A DNA stretch of 64,000 nt from Bradyrhizobium guangxiense (GCF_004114915.1 NZ_CP022219.1:1208501-1272500); one strand, 5' to 3'. Counted from the stretch's first letter, positions 9,265 to 18,408 are shown. The notes: generated by a model from the letters alone, not told the origin. Translations and numbers: made by a program.

Positions 9265-10425
9265 TCAGCGCATCCCGGCCACAGTGGCGGCGAGGGGCGG
9301 CCGGAGGGGGGACCTGTCCGATCCCGCCGCTGTCAGACGATGCGCCAAATCCTGTGCGTGCCGTTCGACCAGATGCCATGTCACGCGTGCGACGAGATAG
9401 CTCAGCGCGGCGGTGACGACATAGGCGATGAGCAGCGAGATCAGCCCGTCGGCGAGCGGCCAGAGCTGACGCAGGCCGTAGATCACCGCGAAATGCGACA
9501 GGTACATCGAATAGGAATTGCGGCCGAGCGCCTCGATCGGCTGGAAGCGGATGGCAAGCTTGATGCAACCCGTAACCAGCGCGCCGAGCACGAGGTTGAT
9601 CATGAGATAGTTGAATTCGTGCGAGCCGGTGGCGCGATCGGCGATGAAGGACAGCGCGATGAAGACGGCGTAGATCGCAGCGTCGGACCGGGTGAAGCCG
9701 TCGCGCAGCGCAAAGTACAGCGCGCATCCGATCAGGAAGACCGGAAGCTGGTTCAGGAAGCTGAGATGCAGCGTGGTCCAGACGAATGCCTCGTGGCCGG
9801 GGCCGTAATAGGCCGAGAACAGCGCGAAGGCCCACGGCTTAAACAGGCAGACATTGACGAGATGCAGCACGATCGCCAGCGCGAGATAGAGATGACGGCG
9901 CGACCCGAACGCGGTGATCAGAAGCGGGAAGACGAGATAGAAGGTCATCTCGGCCGCAATCGACCAGTCGCCGGGCACCACGCTGTTGACGCTGTCCGGC
10001 CAGAAGCCGTGCAGGAACGTTGCGGTCAGGATCACTTGGACCGGCCCGATGCCGCCAGGCGCGTTGGCGCTCGGCCCGGTGCCGCTGATGGCGAGGTAGG
10101 CCGGGATCGCGAGCCAGAACAGCGGCGCGATGCGCAAGACACGGCGGATATAGAATTTGCGGGTCGGGTTGGTCTCGCCGCTGCGCTGCGTCCACATCAG
10201 GCACATCGTCATGGCGCTGACGAAGTAGAACACGTTGACGCCGGTCCAGCCGCACATGAAAGCGTAATCGACGGCGTGGATATTCGACGGAAAGGACTGC
10301 GACACGTGGATCGCCATCACCCCGGCGATGGCAAGGCCGCGCAGGACGTCGAGCGTGTGCGAACGAGCGAACGGCGCTGCGCTCTGTTCGCTTCGACCGG
10401 CAGCCAACCGGGCCTGCCCCTGCAT
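9265..10425 (-). CDS. Acyltransferase 3 family membrane protein
   Basis: About 386 residues with roughly ten hydrophobic helices. Diagnostic points are LDVLRGLAIAGVMAIH (the R/H motif of the family) near residue 28, FYIRRVLRIAPLFWLA, and GDWSIAAEMTFYLVFP. Members such as OafA, NodX and ExoZ transfer acetyl or other acyl groups onto exported glycans from the inner membrane. The polysaccharide cluster a few kilobases away would be a plausible recipient, but this is inference only. The ATG at 10425 is preceded by an in-frame GTG at 10428; a GGAG lies just upstream of both. Confidence 0.85.
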   Translation of the reverse strand: MQGQARLAAGRSEQSAAPFARSHTLDVLRGLAIAGVMAIHVSQSFPSNIHAVDYAFMCGWTGVNVFYFVSAMTMCLMWTQRSGETNPTRKFYIRRVLRIAPLFWLAIPAYLAISGTGPSANAPGGIGPVQVILTATFLHGFWPDSVNSVVPGDWSIAAEMTFYLVFPLLITAFGSRRHLYLALAIVLHLVNVCLFKPWAFALFSAYYGPGHEAFVWTTLHLSFLNQLPVFLIGCALYFALRDGFTRSDAAIYAVFIALSFIADRATGSHEFNYLMINLVLGALVTGCIKLAIRFQPIEALGRNSYSMYLSHFAVIYGLRQLWPLADGLISLLIAYVVTAALSYLVARVTWHLVERHAQDLAHRLTAAGSDRSPLRPPLAATVAGMR

Positions 10426-10720
10426 CACGTCTGCTCCGCGGTTCTCATTATGCAGGCGAGATCATAATGGCGCGGCCGGCCTTTCCGAAGCCGAAGGCGT
10501 TTTTTAAGTTAACCGGCGGTCAGGACCTCGGCCGAATCTGCGGGATCGGTTGCCACGGTCAGGGGCGGGGCCGCGTGTCGGCCAAGCTGCGCATTGCTGC
10601 GTGGAATTGGAATTGTGGGCCGATTCATACTTAATGCGCCCGGACCATGCCAATATTGTTTGTGCGTCAGAACCGCATGACCCGGCGAACTCATCCTGGT
10701 CTCATCGCTTGAGCGGCCGC

Positions 10721-11104
10721 TCATTTCAACGTCTGGAGATAGGCGATGACATTGGCCCGATCCGCCGGGTTCGGCAGCCCCTTGAAGAACATCTTGACGC
10801 CGTGGACGTCGCCGCGGGGGTCGGCGAGGTAGGCATCCAGCGCCGTTGGCGTCCATGCCGCCTTGTTGGCCTTCATGGCATCAGAATAGGCGAAGTCCGG
10901 AACGGCGGCGGGCTTGCGGTCGACGACATTCCAGAGGCTTGGGCCGACCTTATTCACCCCGATCGCCACCGCGTGGCAGTTCTCGCAGGTTCGCTGGAAG
11001 ATGGCCTTGCCCGCGGCGGCATCGCCCTCGGCGGAGGCGGGCCGTGGGGCCAACGACGACGTGGCCAGGGCCAGCGCGAGCGTGACGATCAAACGTCCAG
11101 TCAT
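10721..11104 (-). CDS. Small periplasmic c-type cytochrome (class I)
   Basis: 127 residues with a signal peptide (MTGRLIVTLALALATSSLA to about ASAEG). Haem is bound through CENCH, and the distal ligand is probably the Met in GVKMFFKGL, the layout of short mitochondrial-type cytochromes c. PNPADRANVIAYLQTLK is the usual C-terminal helix. It should act as a soluble electron carrier in the periplasm. The ATG at 11104 is preceded by GGGGGAG; an upstream in-frame ATG at 11128 would add eight residues that do not fit a signal peptide. It stands alone, so its redox partners are unknown. Confidence 0.85.
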   Translation of the reverse strand: MTGRLIVTLALALATSSLAPRPASAEGDAAAGKAIFQRTCENCHAVAIGVNKVGPSLWNVVDRKPAAVPDFAYSDAMKANKAAWTPTALDAYLADPRGDVHGVKMFFKGLPNPADRANVIAYLQTLK

Positions 11105-11282
11105 CTTGAGTTTACTCCCCCAAGGCAATCAGCAAAGGCAATCAGCGAGGAATCAGCCAAGAGATCGGCGGGCTGATCCTGCAAATCCCGGCTTTCATTG
11201 ATCAAACGGCAAGCAGCGTGCCCCACGCCACGCGGCAGCGTCTTTGTCCTGAATCAACCGAGATCCGGGACCAAAGTACGAG

Positions 11283-11321
11283 AGCGCCATGTGCCAGCGC
11301 CATGTGTCATCGCCATGGATC
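11283..11321. repeat. Three tandem 13-base direct repeats
   Basis: AGCGCCATGTGCC (11283-11295), AGCGCCATGTGTC (11296-11308) and ATCGCCATGGATC (11309-11321) follow one another without gaps; the first two differ at one position. They lie in the divergent region between the cytochrome gene and pgm and might be iterated protein-binding sites. Confidence 0.6.
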
Positions 11322-11433
11322 ATCCTGCGCCGGATGTGCGTTGTCGGTTGAACTTTGACCGGAGTGTGTCGGGCCGGCCACTTGCGCCGGTCCAATCGGC
11401 TTGGCGATGCGCCGGCCGATGGTATGGTGCTTC

Positions 11434-11528
11434 AGAGCGTTTTCCAGCGAAGCGGATGCCGGTTCGCGTGGAGAAAACGCGTCGAAACAAGAATCTAGAG
11501 CTTCCGTTCCGATTCGATCGGAACAGAA
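11434..11528. repeat. Dispersed rhizobial intergenic palindromic element
   Basis: The first half (11436-11482) is an imperfect inverted repeat whose arms read GCGTTTTCCAGCGAA and TTCGCGTGGAGAAAACGC. The second half carries a perfect hairpin at 11506-11524 with 8-base arms GTTCCGAT and ATCGGAAC. Sequence of this type, including the AATCTAGAGC joint, is a familiar intergenic repeat in Rhizobiales genomes. It sits 40 bases upstream of pgm. Confidence 0.65.
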
Positions 11529-11567
11529 TGAGCTCAGGGCTGTCGTTTGAAGGCACGGAGGGTTGCA

Positions 11568-13214
11568 GTGGCTGATGTTCATCCCGCGGCGGGCAAGCAG
11601 GCTTCGCCGGACGCGCTCACCAATATTCCGCGGCTGGTGACGGCCTATTTCGCCGGCAGGCCCGATGTTGCGGATCCCGCCCAGCGCGTGGCGTTCGGCA
11701 CCTCCGGTCATCGCGGCACCTCCTTCAAGAACACCTTCAACGAAGGCCACATCCTCGCGACCACGCAGGCGATCTGCGACTACCGCAGGGAAAAGGGGCT
11801 GACGGGCCCGCTCTTCATCGGCATCGACACCCATGCGCTGGCCGAGCCGGCGCTGGCGAGCGCCGTCGAGGTGTTCGCCGCCAACGGCGTCGAGATCATG
11901 ATCGACAAGGACGGCGGCTATACGCCGACGCCCGTGATCTCGCACGCGATCCTCACCTCCAACAGGGGGCGCACCAGCGGCCTTGCCGACGGCGTCGTCA
12001 TCACGCCCTCGCACAACCCGCCCGAAGATGGCGGCTACAAATACAATCCGCCGCATGGCGGCCCGGCCGATACCGATGTCACGGGCGTGGTCGAGAAGCG
12101 CGCCAATGCCTATCTCGCCGATGGCCTCAAGGGCGTGAAGCGCATGGGCTATGCCAAGGCACTGAAGTCTTCGAACGTCCGCGCTTATGATTTCGTCACG
12201 CCCTACGTCGCCGATCTCGGCAACGTCGTCGATCTCGACCTCGTCAAGTCCGCCGGCATCAATATCGGCATCGATCCGCTCGGCGGCGCCGCCGTGCACT
12301 ACTGGCATCCGATCATCGAGCGCTACGGCCTGAAGGCGACGGTGGTGAACGAGGCGATCGACCCGACCTTCCGCTTCATGACGGTGGACTGGGACGGCAA
12401 GATCCGCATGGACTGCTCCTCGCCCTATGCGATGGCGAGCCTGATCGGGATGCGCGACCGCTTCGACGTCGCCTTTGCCAACGACACCGACGCCGACCGC
12501 CACGGCATCGTGACGCGCTCCGGCGGCCTGATGAATCCGAACCATTATCTGGCGACCGCGATCTCCTATTTGTTCGCGCACCGCCCGAACTGGAGCAAGG
12601 ATGCCGCGATCGGCAAGACCGTGGTGTCGAGCTCGATCATCGACCGGGTCGCCAGCAAGCTCGGCCGCAAGCTGGTCGAGACGCCGGTCGGCTTCAAATG
12701 GTTCGTCGACGGCCTGCTCACCGGCGGCTTCGGCTTCGGCGGCGAGGAGAGTGCAGGGGCCTCGTTCCTGCGCCGCGACGGCACGGTCTGGACCACCGAC
12801 AAGGACGGCGTCATCCTCGGCCTGCTCGCCGCCGAGATCATGGCCAAGACCGGCCGCGATCCAAGCCAGCTGTTTGGCGAGCTCACCGCCGAGTTCGGCA
12901 TGCCCCATTACGCCCGCATCGACGTCGCCGCGACCGGGCCGCAGAAGACCATCCTGAAATCCGTCACGCCCGAGCAACTCGGCCTGAAGGAGCTCGCCGG
13001 CGATGCGGTTCGCAGCACCTTGAGCAAAGCGCCCGGCAACGGCCAGCCGTTCGGCGGCATCAAGGTCGAGACCGATTTCGGCTGGTTCGCCGCGCGCCCC
13101 TCAGGCACCGAGGACGTCTACAAGATCTATGCCGAGAGCTTCCGCAGCCCCGAGCACCTGAAGCGGATTCAGGAGGAAGCCCAGGCGGGGCTGGCGAAGG
13201 TGTTCGGGAGTTAG
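11568..13214 (+). CDS. pgm: Phosphoglucomutase (alpha-D-glucose phosphate-specific)
   Basis: Interconverts glucose 1-phosphate and glucose 6-phosphate in the cytosol, feeding UDP-glucose and other nucleotide sugars. The start is the GTG at 11568, because GGAGGG at 11557-11562 is correctly placed for it; a TTG at 11547 in frame is too far upstream. The 548 residues match the E. coli Pgm class in length. Visible motifs are FGTSGHRG, the phosphoserine loop [11 protein letters not shown], the Mg site DTDADRHG, the sugar-recognition GGEESAG and the phosphate-binding [10 protein letters not shown]. All key residues are present. Its supply role links it to the polysaccharide cluster, though it is separately transcribed. 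Confidence 0.95.
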   Translation: MADVHPAAGKQASPDALTNIPRLVTAYFAGRPDVADPAQRVAFGTSGHRGTSFKNTFNEGHILATTQAICDYRREKGLTGPLFIGIDTHALAEPALASAVEVFAANGVEIMIDKDGGYTPTPVISHAILTSNRGRTSGLADGVVITPSHNPPEDGGYKYNPPHGGPADTDVTGVVEKRANAYLADGLKGVKRMGYAKALKSSNVRAYDFVTPYVADLGNVVDLDLVKSAGINIGIDPLGGAAVHYWHPIIERYGLKATVVNEAIDPTFRFMTVDWDGKIRMDCSSPYAMASLIGMRDRFDVAFANDTDADRHGIVTRSGGLMNPNHYLATAISYLFAHRPNWSKDAAIGKTVVSSSIIDRVASKLGRKLVETPVGFKWFVDGLLTGGFGFGGEESAGASFLRRDGTVWTTDKDGVILGLLAAEIMAKTGRDPSQLFGELTAEFGMPHYARIDVAATGPQKTILKSVTPEQLGLKELAGDAVRSTLSKAPGNGQPFGGIKVETDFGWFAARPSGTEDVYKIYAESFRSPEHLKRIQEEAQAGLAKVFGS

Positions 13215-13235
13215 CACCTGACGCTGCCACTGCCC

Positions 13236-13405
13236 CTCCCCTGGAGGGCCCCTGGAGGGGGAGGGTCGATCGCGCGTAAGCGCGAGCGGGGTGGGGTGAT
13301 CTCTCCTCTTGGGCAGTGCCCGTGTGGAGAGATCACCCCACCCCGCTCGGCATTCCGCTTTGCTTCATGCGAAGCGACCCTCCCCCCTCCAGGAGAGGGT
13401 AAGGC
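13236..13405. repeat. Very long imperfect palindrome after pgm
   Basis: A perfect 22-base stem pairs 13285-13306 with 13326-13347. The loop contains a further hairpin (GGGCAGTGCCC, 13311-13321). The flanks pair again, 13253-13268 with 13375-13391, with one extra base. The whole could fold into a rod of more than 60 base pairs in RNA or single-stranded DNA. It begins about 20 bases after the pgm stop codon. It resembles the GGGTGGGG-rich intergenic repeats frequent in Bradyrhizobium, and may also end pgm transcription, though no T-run follows. Confidence 0.75.
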
Positions 13406-13417
13406 GCGTCTGGGTCC

Positions 13418-13499
13418 TGTATACATTATCAAGGATAATGGTATCAACGTACTCTCATTATTAGCCTTGAAGGTTTCCATCTCTCAGCTATTGTATACA
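13418..13499 (+). promoter_or_regulatory. Paired TGTATACA operators upstream of vanA
   Basis: The 8-base palindrome TGTATACA occurs at 13418-13425 and again at 13492-13499, centre to centre 74 bases, close to seven helical turns. Between them is another perfect dyad, CATTATC-AAG-GATAATG (13424-13440). The second copy ends 32 bases before the vanA ATG. The GntR/FCD family regulator encoded just downstream (vanR) is the likely ligand; FCD regulators usually bind short palindromes of this type. Inferred from sequence only. Confidence 0.6.
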
Positions 13500-13531
13500 T
13501 AACGCATACATAAGCCGTGGGGGTGAGACCG

Positions 13532-14581
13532 ATGACAAAACCCTTCCCGATGAATGCCTGGTACGCCGCCGCCTGGGATGCCGAGGTGAAGCCGGCGCTG
13601 CTGCCGCGGACGATCTGCGGCAAGCACATCGTCATGTATCGCAAGGCCGACGGCTCGGTCGCCGCGCTGGAAGATGCCTGCTGGCACCGCCTGGTGCCGC
13701 TGTCGAAGGGCCGGCTCGAAGGCGACACCGTCGTCTGCGGCTATCACGGCTTGAAGTTCAACGCGCAGGGGCGCTGCACCTTCATGCCCTCGCAGGAGAC
13801 CATCAACCCGTCGGCCTGCGTGCGCTCCTATCCCGTGGTCGAGCGCCACCGCTACATCTGGCTCTGGATGGGCGATCCTGCGCTGGCCGATCCCGCGCTC
13901 GTCCCCGACCTGCACTGGAATCACGATCCGGCTTGGGCCGGCGACGGCAAGACCATCCACGTCAACTGCGATTATCGCCTCGTGCTCGACAATCTCATGG
14001 ACCTCACCCACGAGACCTTCGTGCACGGCTCCTCGATCGGCAACGACGCGGTCGCGGAGGCGCCGTTCGACGTCACCCATGGCGAGAAGACGGTCACGGT
14101 GACGCGCTGGATGCGCAACATCGAGCCGCCGCCGTTCTGGGCCAAGCAGCTCGGCAAACCGGGCCTCGTCGACCGCTGGCAGATCATCCGCTTCGAGGCG
14201 CCGTGCACCATCGCGATCGACGTCGGCGTCGCGCCCGCCGGCACCGGTGCGCCGGAAGGCGACCGCTCGAAAGGAGTCAACGGCTTCGTGCTCAACACCA
14301 TCACGCCGGAGACCGAGAAGACCTGTCACTACTTCTGGGCCTTCGTGCGCAACTATCGCATCGGTGAGCAGCGCATCACCACCGAGATCCGCGAGGGCGT
14401 CTCCGGCATCTTCCGCGAGGACGAACTGATCCTCGAAGCGCAGCAGCGTGCCATGGACGAGAACCCGGACCGGATCTTCTACAACCTCAACATCGACGCC
14501 GGCGCGATGTGGTCGCGCAAGCTGATCGACCGGATGGTGGCGAAGGAAAATCCGCCGCCGCGCCTCCAGGCCGCGGAGTAG
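13532..14581 (+). CDS. vanA: Vanillate O-demethylase, oxygenase subunit
   Basis: A Rieske non-haem iron oxygenase of 349 residues that, with VanB, removes the methyl group of vanillate as formaldehyde, giving protocatechuate. The Rieske cluster ligands are C50-x-H52 (CWHR) and C69-x2-H72 (CGYHG). The mononuclear iron site is in DNLMDLTHETFVHG, with the two histidines. The start is the ATG at 13532 after GGTGAGA; a GTG at 13517 is possible. It heads the vanA-vanR-vanB operon, 3 bases before vanR. Related Rieske demethylases act on other methoxybenzoates, but the neighbours favour vanillate. Confidence 0.85.
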   Translation: MTKPFPMNAWYAAAWDAEVKPALLPRTICGKHIVMYRKADGSVAALEDACWHRLVPLSKGRLEGDTVVCGYHGLKFNAQGRCTFMPSQETINPSACVRSYPVVERHRYIWLWMGDPALADPALVPDLHWNHDPAWAGDGKTIHVNCDYRLVLDNLMDLTHETFVHGSSIGNDAVAEAPFDVTHGEKTVTVTRWMRNIEPPPFWAKQLGKPGLVDRWQIIRFEAPCTIAIDVGVAPAGTGAPEGDRSKGVNGFVLNTITPETEKTCHYFWAFVRNYRIGEQRITTEIREGVSGIFREDELILEAQQRAMDENPDRIFYNLNIDAGAMWSRKLIDRMVAKENPPPRLQAAE

Positions 14582-14584
14582 GTC

Positions 14585-15337
14585 ATGGCCGAGCGTGAGG
14601 TCGACCGCTCCGTCTCGCAGACCGTGAAGGCGCAGCTCGCGCTGCGCGACCAGATCCTGTCCGGCGCCTTGCGGCCGGGCGAGCGCATCTCCGAGCTGCA
14701 GGCGGTGGAAACCACCGGCGCCTCGCGGACCCCGGTGCGCATGGCGCTGGTGCGGCTGGAGGAGGAAGGGCTGCTGGAGGCGATCCCCTCCGGCGGCTTC
14801 ATGGTGAAGGCATTCTCCGAGCGCGACATCTCCGATTCCATCGAGCTGCGCGGCACGCTGGAAGGCTTGGCTGCGCGCTTTGCCGCCGAGCGCGGCGTCT
14901 CCGCGCGCGAACTCGAGCCGCTGAAGGAGTGCCTCGCTGCGATCGACGAATTGCTGCGCCAGGTGCCGATCTCGATCGAAGCGTTCTCGTCCTATGTCGC
15001 GCTGAACGCGCGCTTCCACGCGCTGCTCACGGAGCTCTCGCGCAGCCCGCCGCTGATCCGCCAGATCGACCGCGCCTCGGCGCTGCCGTTCGCGTCCCCG
15101 AGCGGCTTCGTGATGGCGCAGTCCGCGCTGCCCGAGGCGCAGCAGATCCTGATCATCGCCCAGGAGCACCACCGCGTCGTGCTCGATGCGATCGAAAATC
15201 GCGAAGGCGCGCGCGCAGAAGCCATCATGCGCGAGCATGCGCGGCTGGCGGTGCGCAATTTGCGGCTTTCGCTGCGCAACCGCACCCATCTCGACCTCTT
15301 GCCGGCGCTCGCGCTGATCAAGTCCGCAACCGACTGA
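14585..15337 (+). CDS. vanR: GntR family regulator of the van operon (FCD subfamily)
   Basis: 250 residues: an N-terminal winged helix (LRDQILSGALRPGERISE, then TTGASRTPVRMALVRLEEEG) and a C-terminal all-helical FCD ligand domain with the metal-binding pattern built around ELRGTLEGLAAR, ARFHALL and QEHHRVVLDAI. It lies between the two enzyme subunit genes, 3 bases after vanA and 11 before vanB, so it is co-transcribed and probably autoregulated. Local VanR repressors release the operon when vanillate binds. The paired TGTATACA sites upstream of vanA are the probable operators. Confidence 0.82.
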   Translation: MAEREVDRSVSQTVKAQLALRDQILSGALRPGERISELQAVETTGASRTPVRMALVRLEEEGLLEAIPSGGFMVKAFSERDISDSIELRGTLEGLAARFAAERGVSARELEPLKECLAAIDELLRQVPISIEAFSSYVALNARFHALLTELSRSPPLIRQIDRASALPFASPSGFVMAQSALPEAQQILIIAQEHHRVVLDAIENREGARAEAIMREHARLAVRNLRLSLRNRTHLDLLPALALIKSATD

Positions 15338-15348
15338 GGGCAGTCACC

Positions 15349-16329
15349 ATGCGCTTCATCGAAACCTGGATTCCCGCGATGCTCGCCGCGACGCGCGATC
15401 TCGCCCCTGATATTCGCGAATTCCTGATCCGGCCCGACCAGTTCGACGGCGCGGCCTATCCGGTCGGCAGCCACATCAATGTGAGCGTGACCATCGACGG
15501 CTTGCCGGAGACGCGATCCTATTCGCTGGTCGGCGAAGCCTCCCCGCACGGCTTGCGGATCGCGGTGCGCCGTGCCGAGGATTCCCGCGGTGGCTCGCGC
15601 TACATGTGGCAGCTCAAGCCGGGCGCGCGGCTCGACATCACCCGGCCTGCCTCGCTGCTCGCGGTCGACTGGGCGCGCGAGAGCTACTGCCTGGTGGCCG
15701 GCGGCATCGGCATCACGCCGATCTTCGGTGCCGCGCAGGTGCTGGCGCGGCGCGGCGCCGACGTCAGGCTGCATTATGCGGTGCGCTCGCGCGGCGAGGC
15801 CGCCTATCTCGACGATCTCGCCGCGATGCTCGGTGATCGCCTGGTCGTTCATGCCGGCGACGAAGGCCGGCGCCTCGATCTCGACGCCGTGTTCGCATCG
15901 TTGCCGCAGGGCACGCTAGCCCTGTTCTGTGGCCCGATGCGCATGCTCGACGCCGCGCGCCACGCCTGGATCGGTGCCGGCCATCCGCTGCCCGATCTGC
16001 GCTACGAGACCTTCGGCTCCAGCGGCACGTTGCCGACCGAGACCTTTCGCGTGCGCTTGAAAGGCTCCGATATCGAGCTCGAAATCCCGCGCGAGCGCTC
16101 GATGCTGGACGTGCTCAACGCCGGCGGCCACGACGTCATGTATGACTGCAAGCGCGGCGAATGCGGTCTCTGCGCCATCGACGTGGTGGCGGTCGAGGGC
16201 GAGATCGACCATCGCGACGTCTTCTTCAGCGACCATCAGAAGGAGAGCAACCAGAAGATCTGCGCCTGCGTCTCCCGCGCACGAGGCACCATCACAGTGG
16301 ATACGCTGCTGCGGGCGGACGCGGTTTGA
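15349..16329 (+). CDS. vanB: Vanillate O-demethylase, reductase subunit
   Basis: 326-residue class IA-type reductase passing electrons from NAD(P)H through flavin and a plant-type 2Fe-2S cluster to VanA. Order of domains: flavin-binding barrel with RSYSLVG near residue 48, nucleotide-binding domain with VAGGIGITPI, and C-terminal ferredoxin with the cluster ligands in CKRGECGLC plus a later CACVSRA. The start is the ATG at 15349 just after vanR; the frame is open further upstream inside vanR, which is a shadow. Length and domain order are normal for VanB. Confidence 0.88.
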   Translation: MRFIETWIPAMLAATRDLAPDIREFLIRPDQFDGAAYPVGSHINVSVTIDGLPETRSYSLVGEASPHGLRIAVRRAEDSRGGSRYMWQLKPGARLDITRPASLLAVDWARESYCLVAGGIGITPIFGAAQVLARRGADVRLHYAVRSRGEAAYLDDLAAMLGDRLVVHAGDEGRRLDLDAVFASLPQGTLALFCGPMRMLDAARHAWIGAGHPLPDLRYETFGSSGTLPTETFRVRLKGSDIELEIPRERSMLDVLNAGGHDVMYDCKRGECGLCAIDVVAVEGEIDHRDVFFSDHQKESNQKICACVSRARGTITVDTLLRADAV

Positions 16330-16350
16330 GGCTGGGAGAGGTCGTTGTGC

Positions 16351-16420
16351 CCCGGGCTTGTCCGGGCATCCACGCTCTTCATGTCAAGCGGTGAGGCGTG
16401 GATGGCCGGGACAGGCGCGG
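16351..16420. repeat. Intergenic inverted repeat between vanB and a GGDEF-EAL gene
   Basis: The left arm (16351-16375, ending GGCATCCACGC) and right arm (16396-16420, starting GCGTGGATGGCC) are largely complementary around a 20-base loop. This is a common type of bradyrhizobial intergenic repeat. Since the flanking genes converge, it may also end transcription in both directions. Confidence 0.65.
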
Positions 16421-16446
16421 CCATGACGTTTGTGGAGGCACCAACC

Positions 16447-18408
16447 CTACGCCGCAAAAGTCGCCCGCAGCTTCTTCGTTTCCAGCAGGGCCATCACCCC
16501 GTCGGCCGACACCGGGCGGCTGATCAGATAGCCCTGAACCTCGTCGCAACTGATCTGCCTGAGATATTCGAGCTGGTCGGCGGTCTCGACGCCCTCCGCG
16601 ACCACGCCGATGTTGAGATCGCGCGCAAGGGAGATCACCGATTTCACGATGGCGGCGCAGTCCGGCTGCACCAGCATGTCGCGGATGAAGGACTGGTCGA
16701 CCTTGATGCGGCTGAACGGCAGCTTGCGCAAATAGGTGAGGGAGGAGAAGCCCGTCCCGAAATCGTCCAACGCCACGGTGACGCCGAGCTGCAGCAGCGC
16801 GTTCAGGACCGACTCGGCCGAGCCGTATTTCGACAGCAGCATCGATTCCGTGATCTCGATCTCGAGCCGGTGCGGGGCGATCTTCGCATCGGCGAGCGCC
16901 TGCACGATGATCTGGAGAATGCCGGCATTGTGAAACTGCGCCGCGGAGAAATTCACGGCGACCCTGATCTCATCGGGCCATCTGGCGACGGCCGCGCAGG
17001 CGCGGCGGATCACCCATTCGCCGATCTCCTGGATCAGCCCGGTCTCTTCCGCAATCGGGATGAATTCGCTCGGCGGCACCAGTCCGCGCTTGGGATGTTG
17101 CCAGCGCAGCAGCGCCTCGAAGCCGGTGATCCGGCTTTGGTCGAGATCGAGGAAGGGCTGGAACACGAGGAAAAGTTCGTTGCGCGCGATCGCGCCCTCG
17201 AGGTCCGATTGCAGCGCCTTGCGGTCGCGCGAGACCCTGTCGTCGCTCGCCTCGAAGAAACGGATCGTGCCCGGGGCCGCCTTCTTGGCGCCGTAGAGCG
17301 CCGCGTCCGCATTCTTCATCACGTCGAGCGGTGTGGTGCCGTCGCGGGGTGCCAGCACGATGCCGACGCTGGTCGCACCCACGATCTGGCGGCCCTCGAT
17401 GCGGAACGGCTCCGTGAAGGCGGCGACGAAGCGTTCGGCGATCTCGAGTGCATCTTCGGGACGCGCCAGATTGGCCATCACCAGCGCGAACTCGTCGCCG
17501 CCGATGCGCGCGACATGCTCGGCGGCGCGCGTGCAGCGTTGCAGGCGGCTTGCGACCTGGACCAGGAATTCGTCCCCGGCCGGATGGCCGAACTTGTCGT
17601 TGACCTCCTTGAAACGGTCGAGATCGAGCAGGAGCACCGCGAACTCCTCGCCGGACAACGCCAGCCGCTTGAACGCAGCCTCGAGCGTCTCGTTGAATGC
17701 GACGCGGTTGGGAAGGTGGGTCAGGGGATCCAGCCGCACCGTTCGGTCCGCCTCGATCTGCCGCACCACGCGGCGCGCGAACGAGAATGAATTGACGAAC
17801 ACGCCGCGCAGCAGCACGCTGCCGTAGACCACGACGAGAAAGGCGATCAGAAGAAAGGCCAGATCGCCGTTTCTGCCGAGGCAGATGGCGATCCCGACGA
17901 AGATCGGAGCCGTGAAGGCGATGGCTGCGATCGGGATGGTGGCGAAGGCGAGCGCGCCGCCAGCCAGCATGCCCGAGCACAGGCAGGTGATGACGAGCTG
18001 GCCGCCGGTCGAAGCATCGGCAAAGAAGGCGACCGGGACGATGCCCCAGGCGGCGCCGAGAATGAAGGCATTCCGCACCAGCCGGTGCATGGCGCGGCGC
18101 GAGACGAATTGCGGCTTCGTGATGCGGCGCGAGGCGCGGGATTGCAGCCCGAACGCGATCGCGGCACTGGCCACGGCGGTGGCCCAGATCAGCGCAAAAA
18201 TCCTGTCCGGCGACTCCCAAAGCGCGATGGCGAGCACGATGGCGTTGCAGGCATTGGCGAGCATGATGCCGACCGAATAGCCGAGCACGAGCGACATCTG
18301 CTCGGCGCGGATATGGCCAGCTATGGCTTCGTCCGTCACGGGACCGCCAAAGGCCGACAGATCGCCGGCGAGCAGCCGCGCGACATAGTTGGTCGTTTGA
18401 GTCCGCAT
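16447..18408 (-). CDS. Membrane GGDEF-EAL cyclic di-GMP protein
   Basis: 653 residues. Residues 35-205 hold about six to seven hydrophobic helices in the inner membrane, a sensing module not assigned to a named MASE type. The GGDEF domain (about 225-385) has an intact RIGGDEF active site at 301-307, but the inhibitory RxxD site is RAAE (Asp replaced by Glu). The EAL domain (about 400-645) has FEALLRW at 430, EITES, the DDFGTG loop and QGYLISRP, all the residues needed for phosphodiesterase activity. It could therefore both make and break c-di-GMP; the net activity is not predictable. It is convergent with vanB. Confidence 0.88.
   Translation of the reverse strand: MRTQTTNYVARLLAGDLSAFGGPVTDEAIAGHIRAEQMSLVLGYSVGIMLANACNAIVLAIALWESPDRIFALIWATAVASAAIAFGLQSRASRRITKPQFVSRRAMHRLVRNAFILGAAWGIVPVAFFADASTGGQLVITCLCSGMLAGGALAFATIPIAAIAFTAPIFVGIAICLGRNGDLAFLLIAFLVVVYGSVLLRGVFVNSFSFARRVVRQIEADRTVRLDPLTHLPNRVAFNETLEAAFKRLALSGEEFAVLLLDLDRFKEVNDKFGHPAGDEFLVQVASRLQRCTRAAEHVARIGGDEFALVMANLARPEDALEIAERFVAAFTEPFRIEGRQIVGATSVGIVLAPRDGTTPLDVMKNADAALYGAKKAAPGTIRFFEASDDRVSRDRKALQSDLEGAIARNELFLVFQPFLDLDQSRITGFEALLRWQHPKRGLVPPSEFIPIAEETGLIQEIGEWVIRRACAAVARWPDEIRVAVNFSAAQFHNAGILQIIVQALADAKIAPHRLEIEITESMLLSKYGSAESVLNALLQLGVTVALDDFGTGFSSLTYLRKLPFSRIKVDQSFIRDMLVQPDCAAIVKSVISLARDLNIGVVAEGVETADQLEYLRQISCDEVQGYLISRPVSADGVMALLETKKLRATFAA

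Larger units (their letters stand above)
11105..11567. other. Long divergent intergenic region with repeats
   Basis: This region separates the leftward cytochrome gene and rightward pgm. It holds three tandem 13-base repeats (11283-11321) and a dispersed palindromic element (11434-11528), both listed separately. No small gene is convincing. It should contain both promoters. Confidence 0.6.

Noticed and set aside
8318..9835. A fused acyltransferase-hydrolase protein of 505 residues
   Set aside because: The upstream part is a shadow of the acyltransferase gene; a strong ribosome site precedes the internal ATG at 9166.
10426..10720. A small gene between the acyltransferase and cytochrome genes
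   Set aside because: The short frames there have no motif, signal or ribosome site; treated as intergenic.
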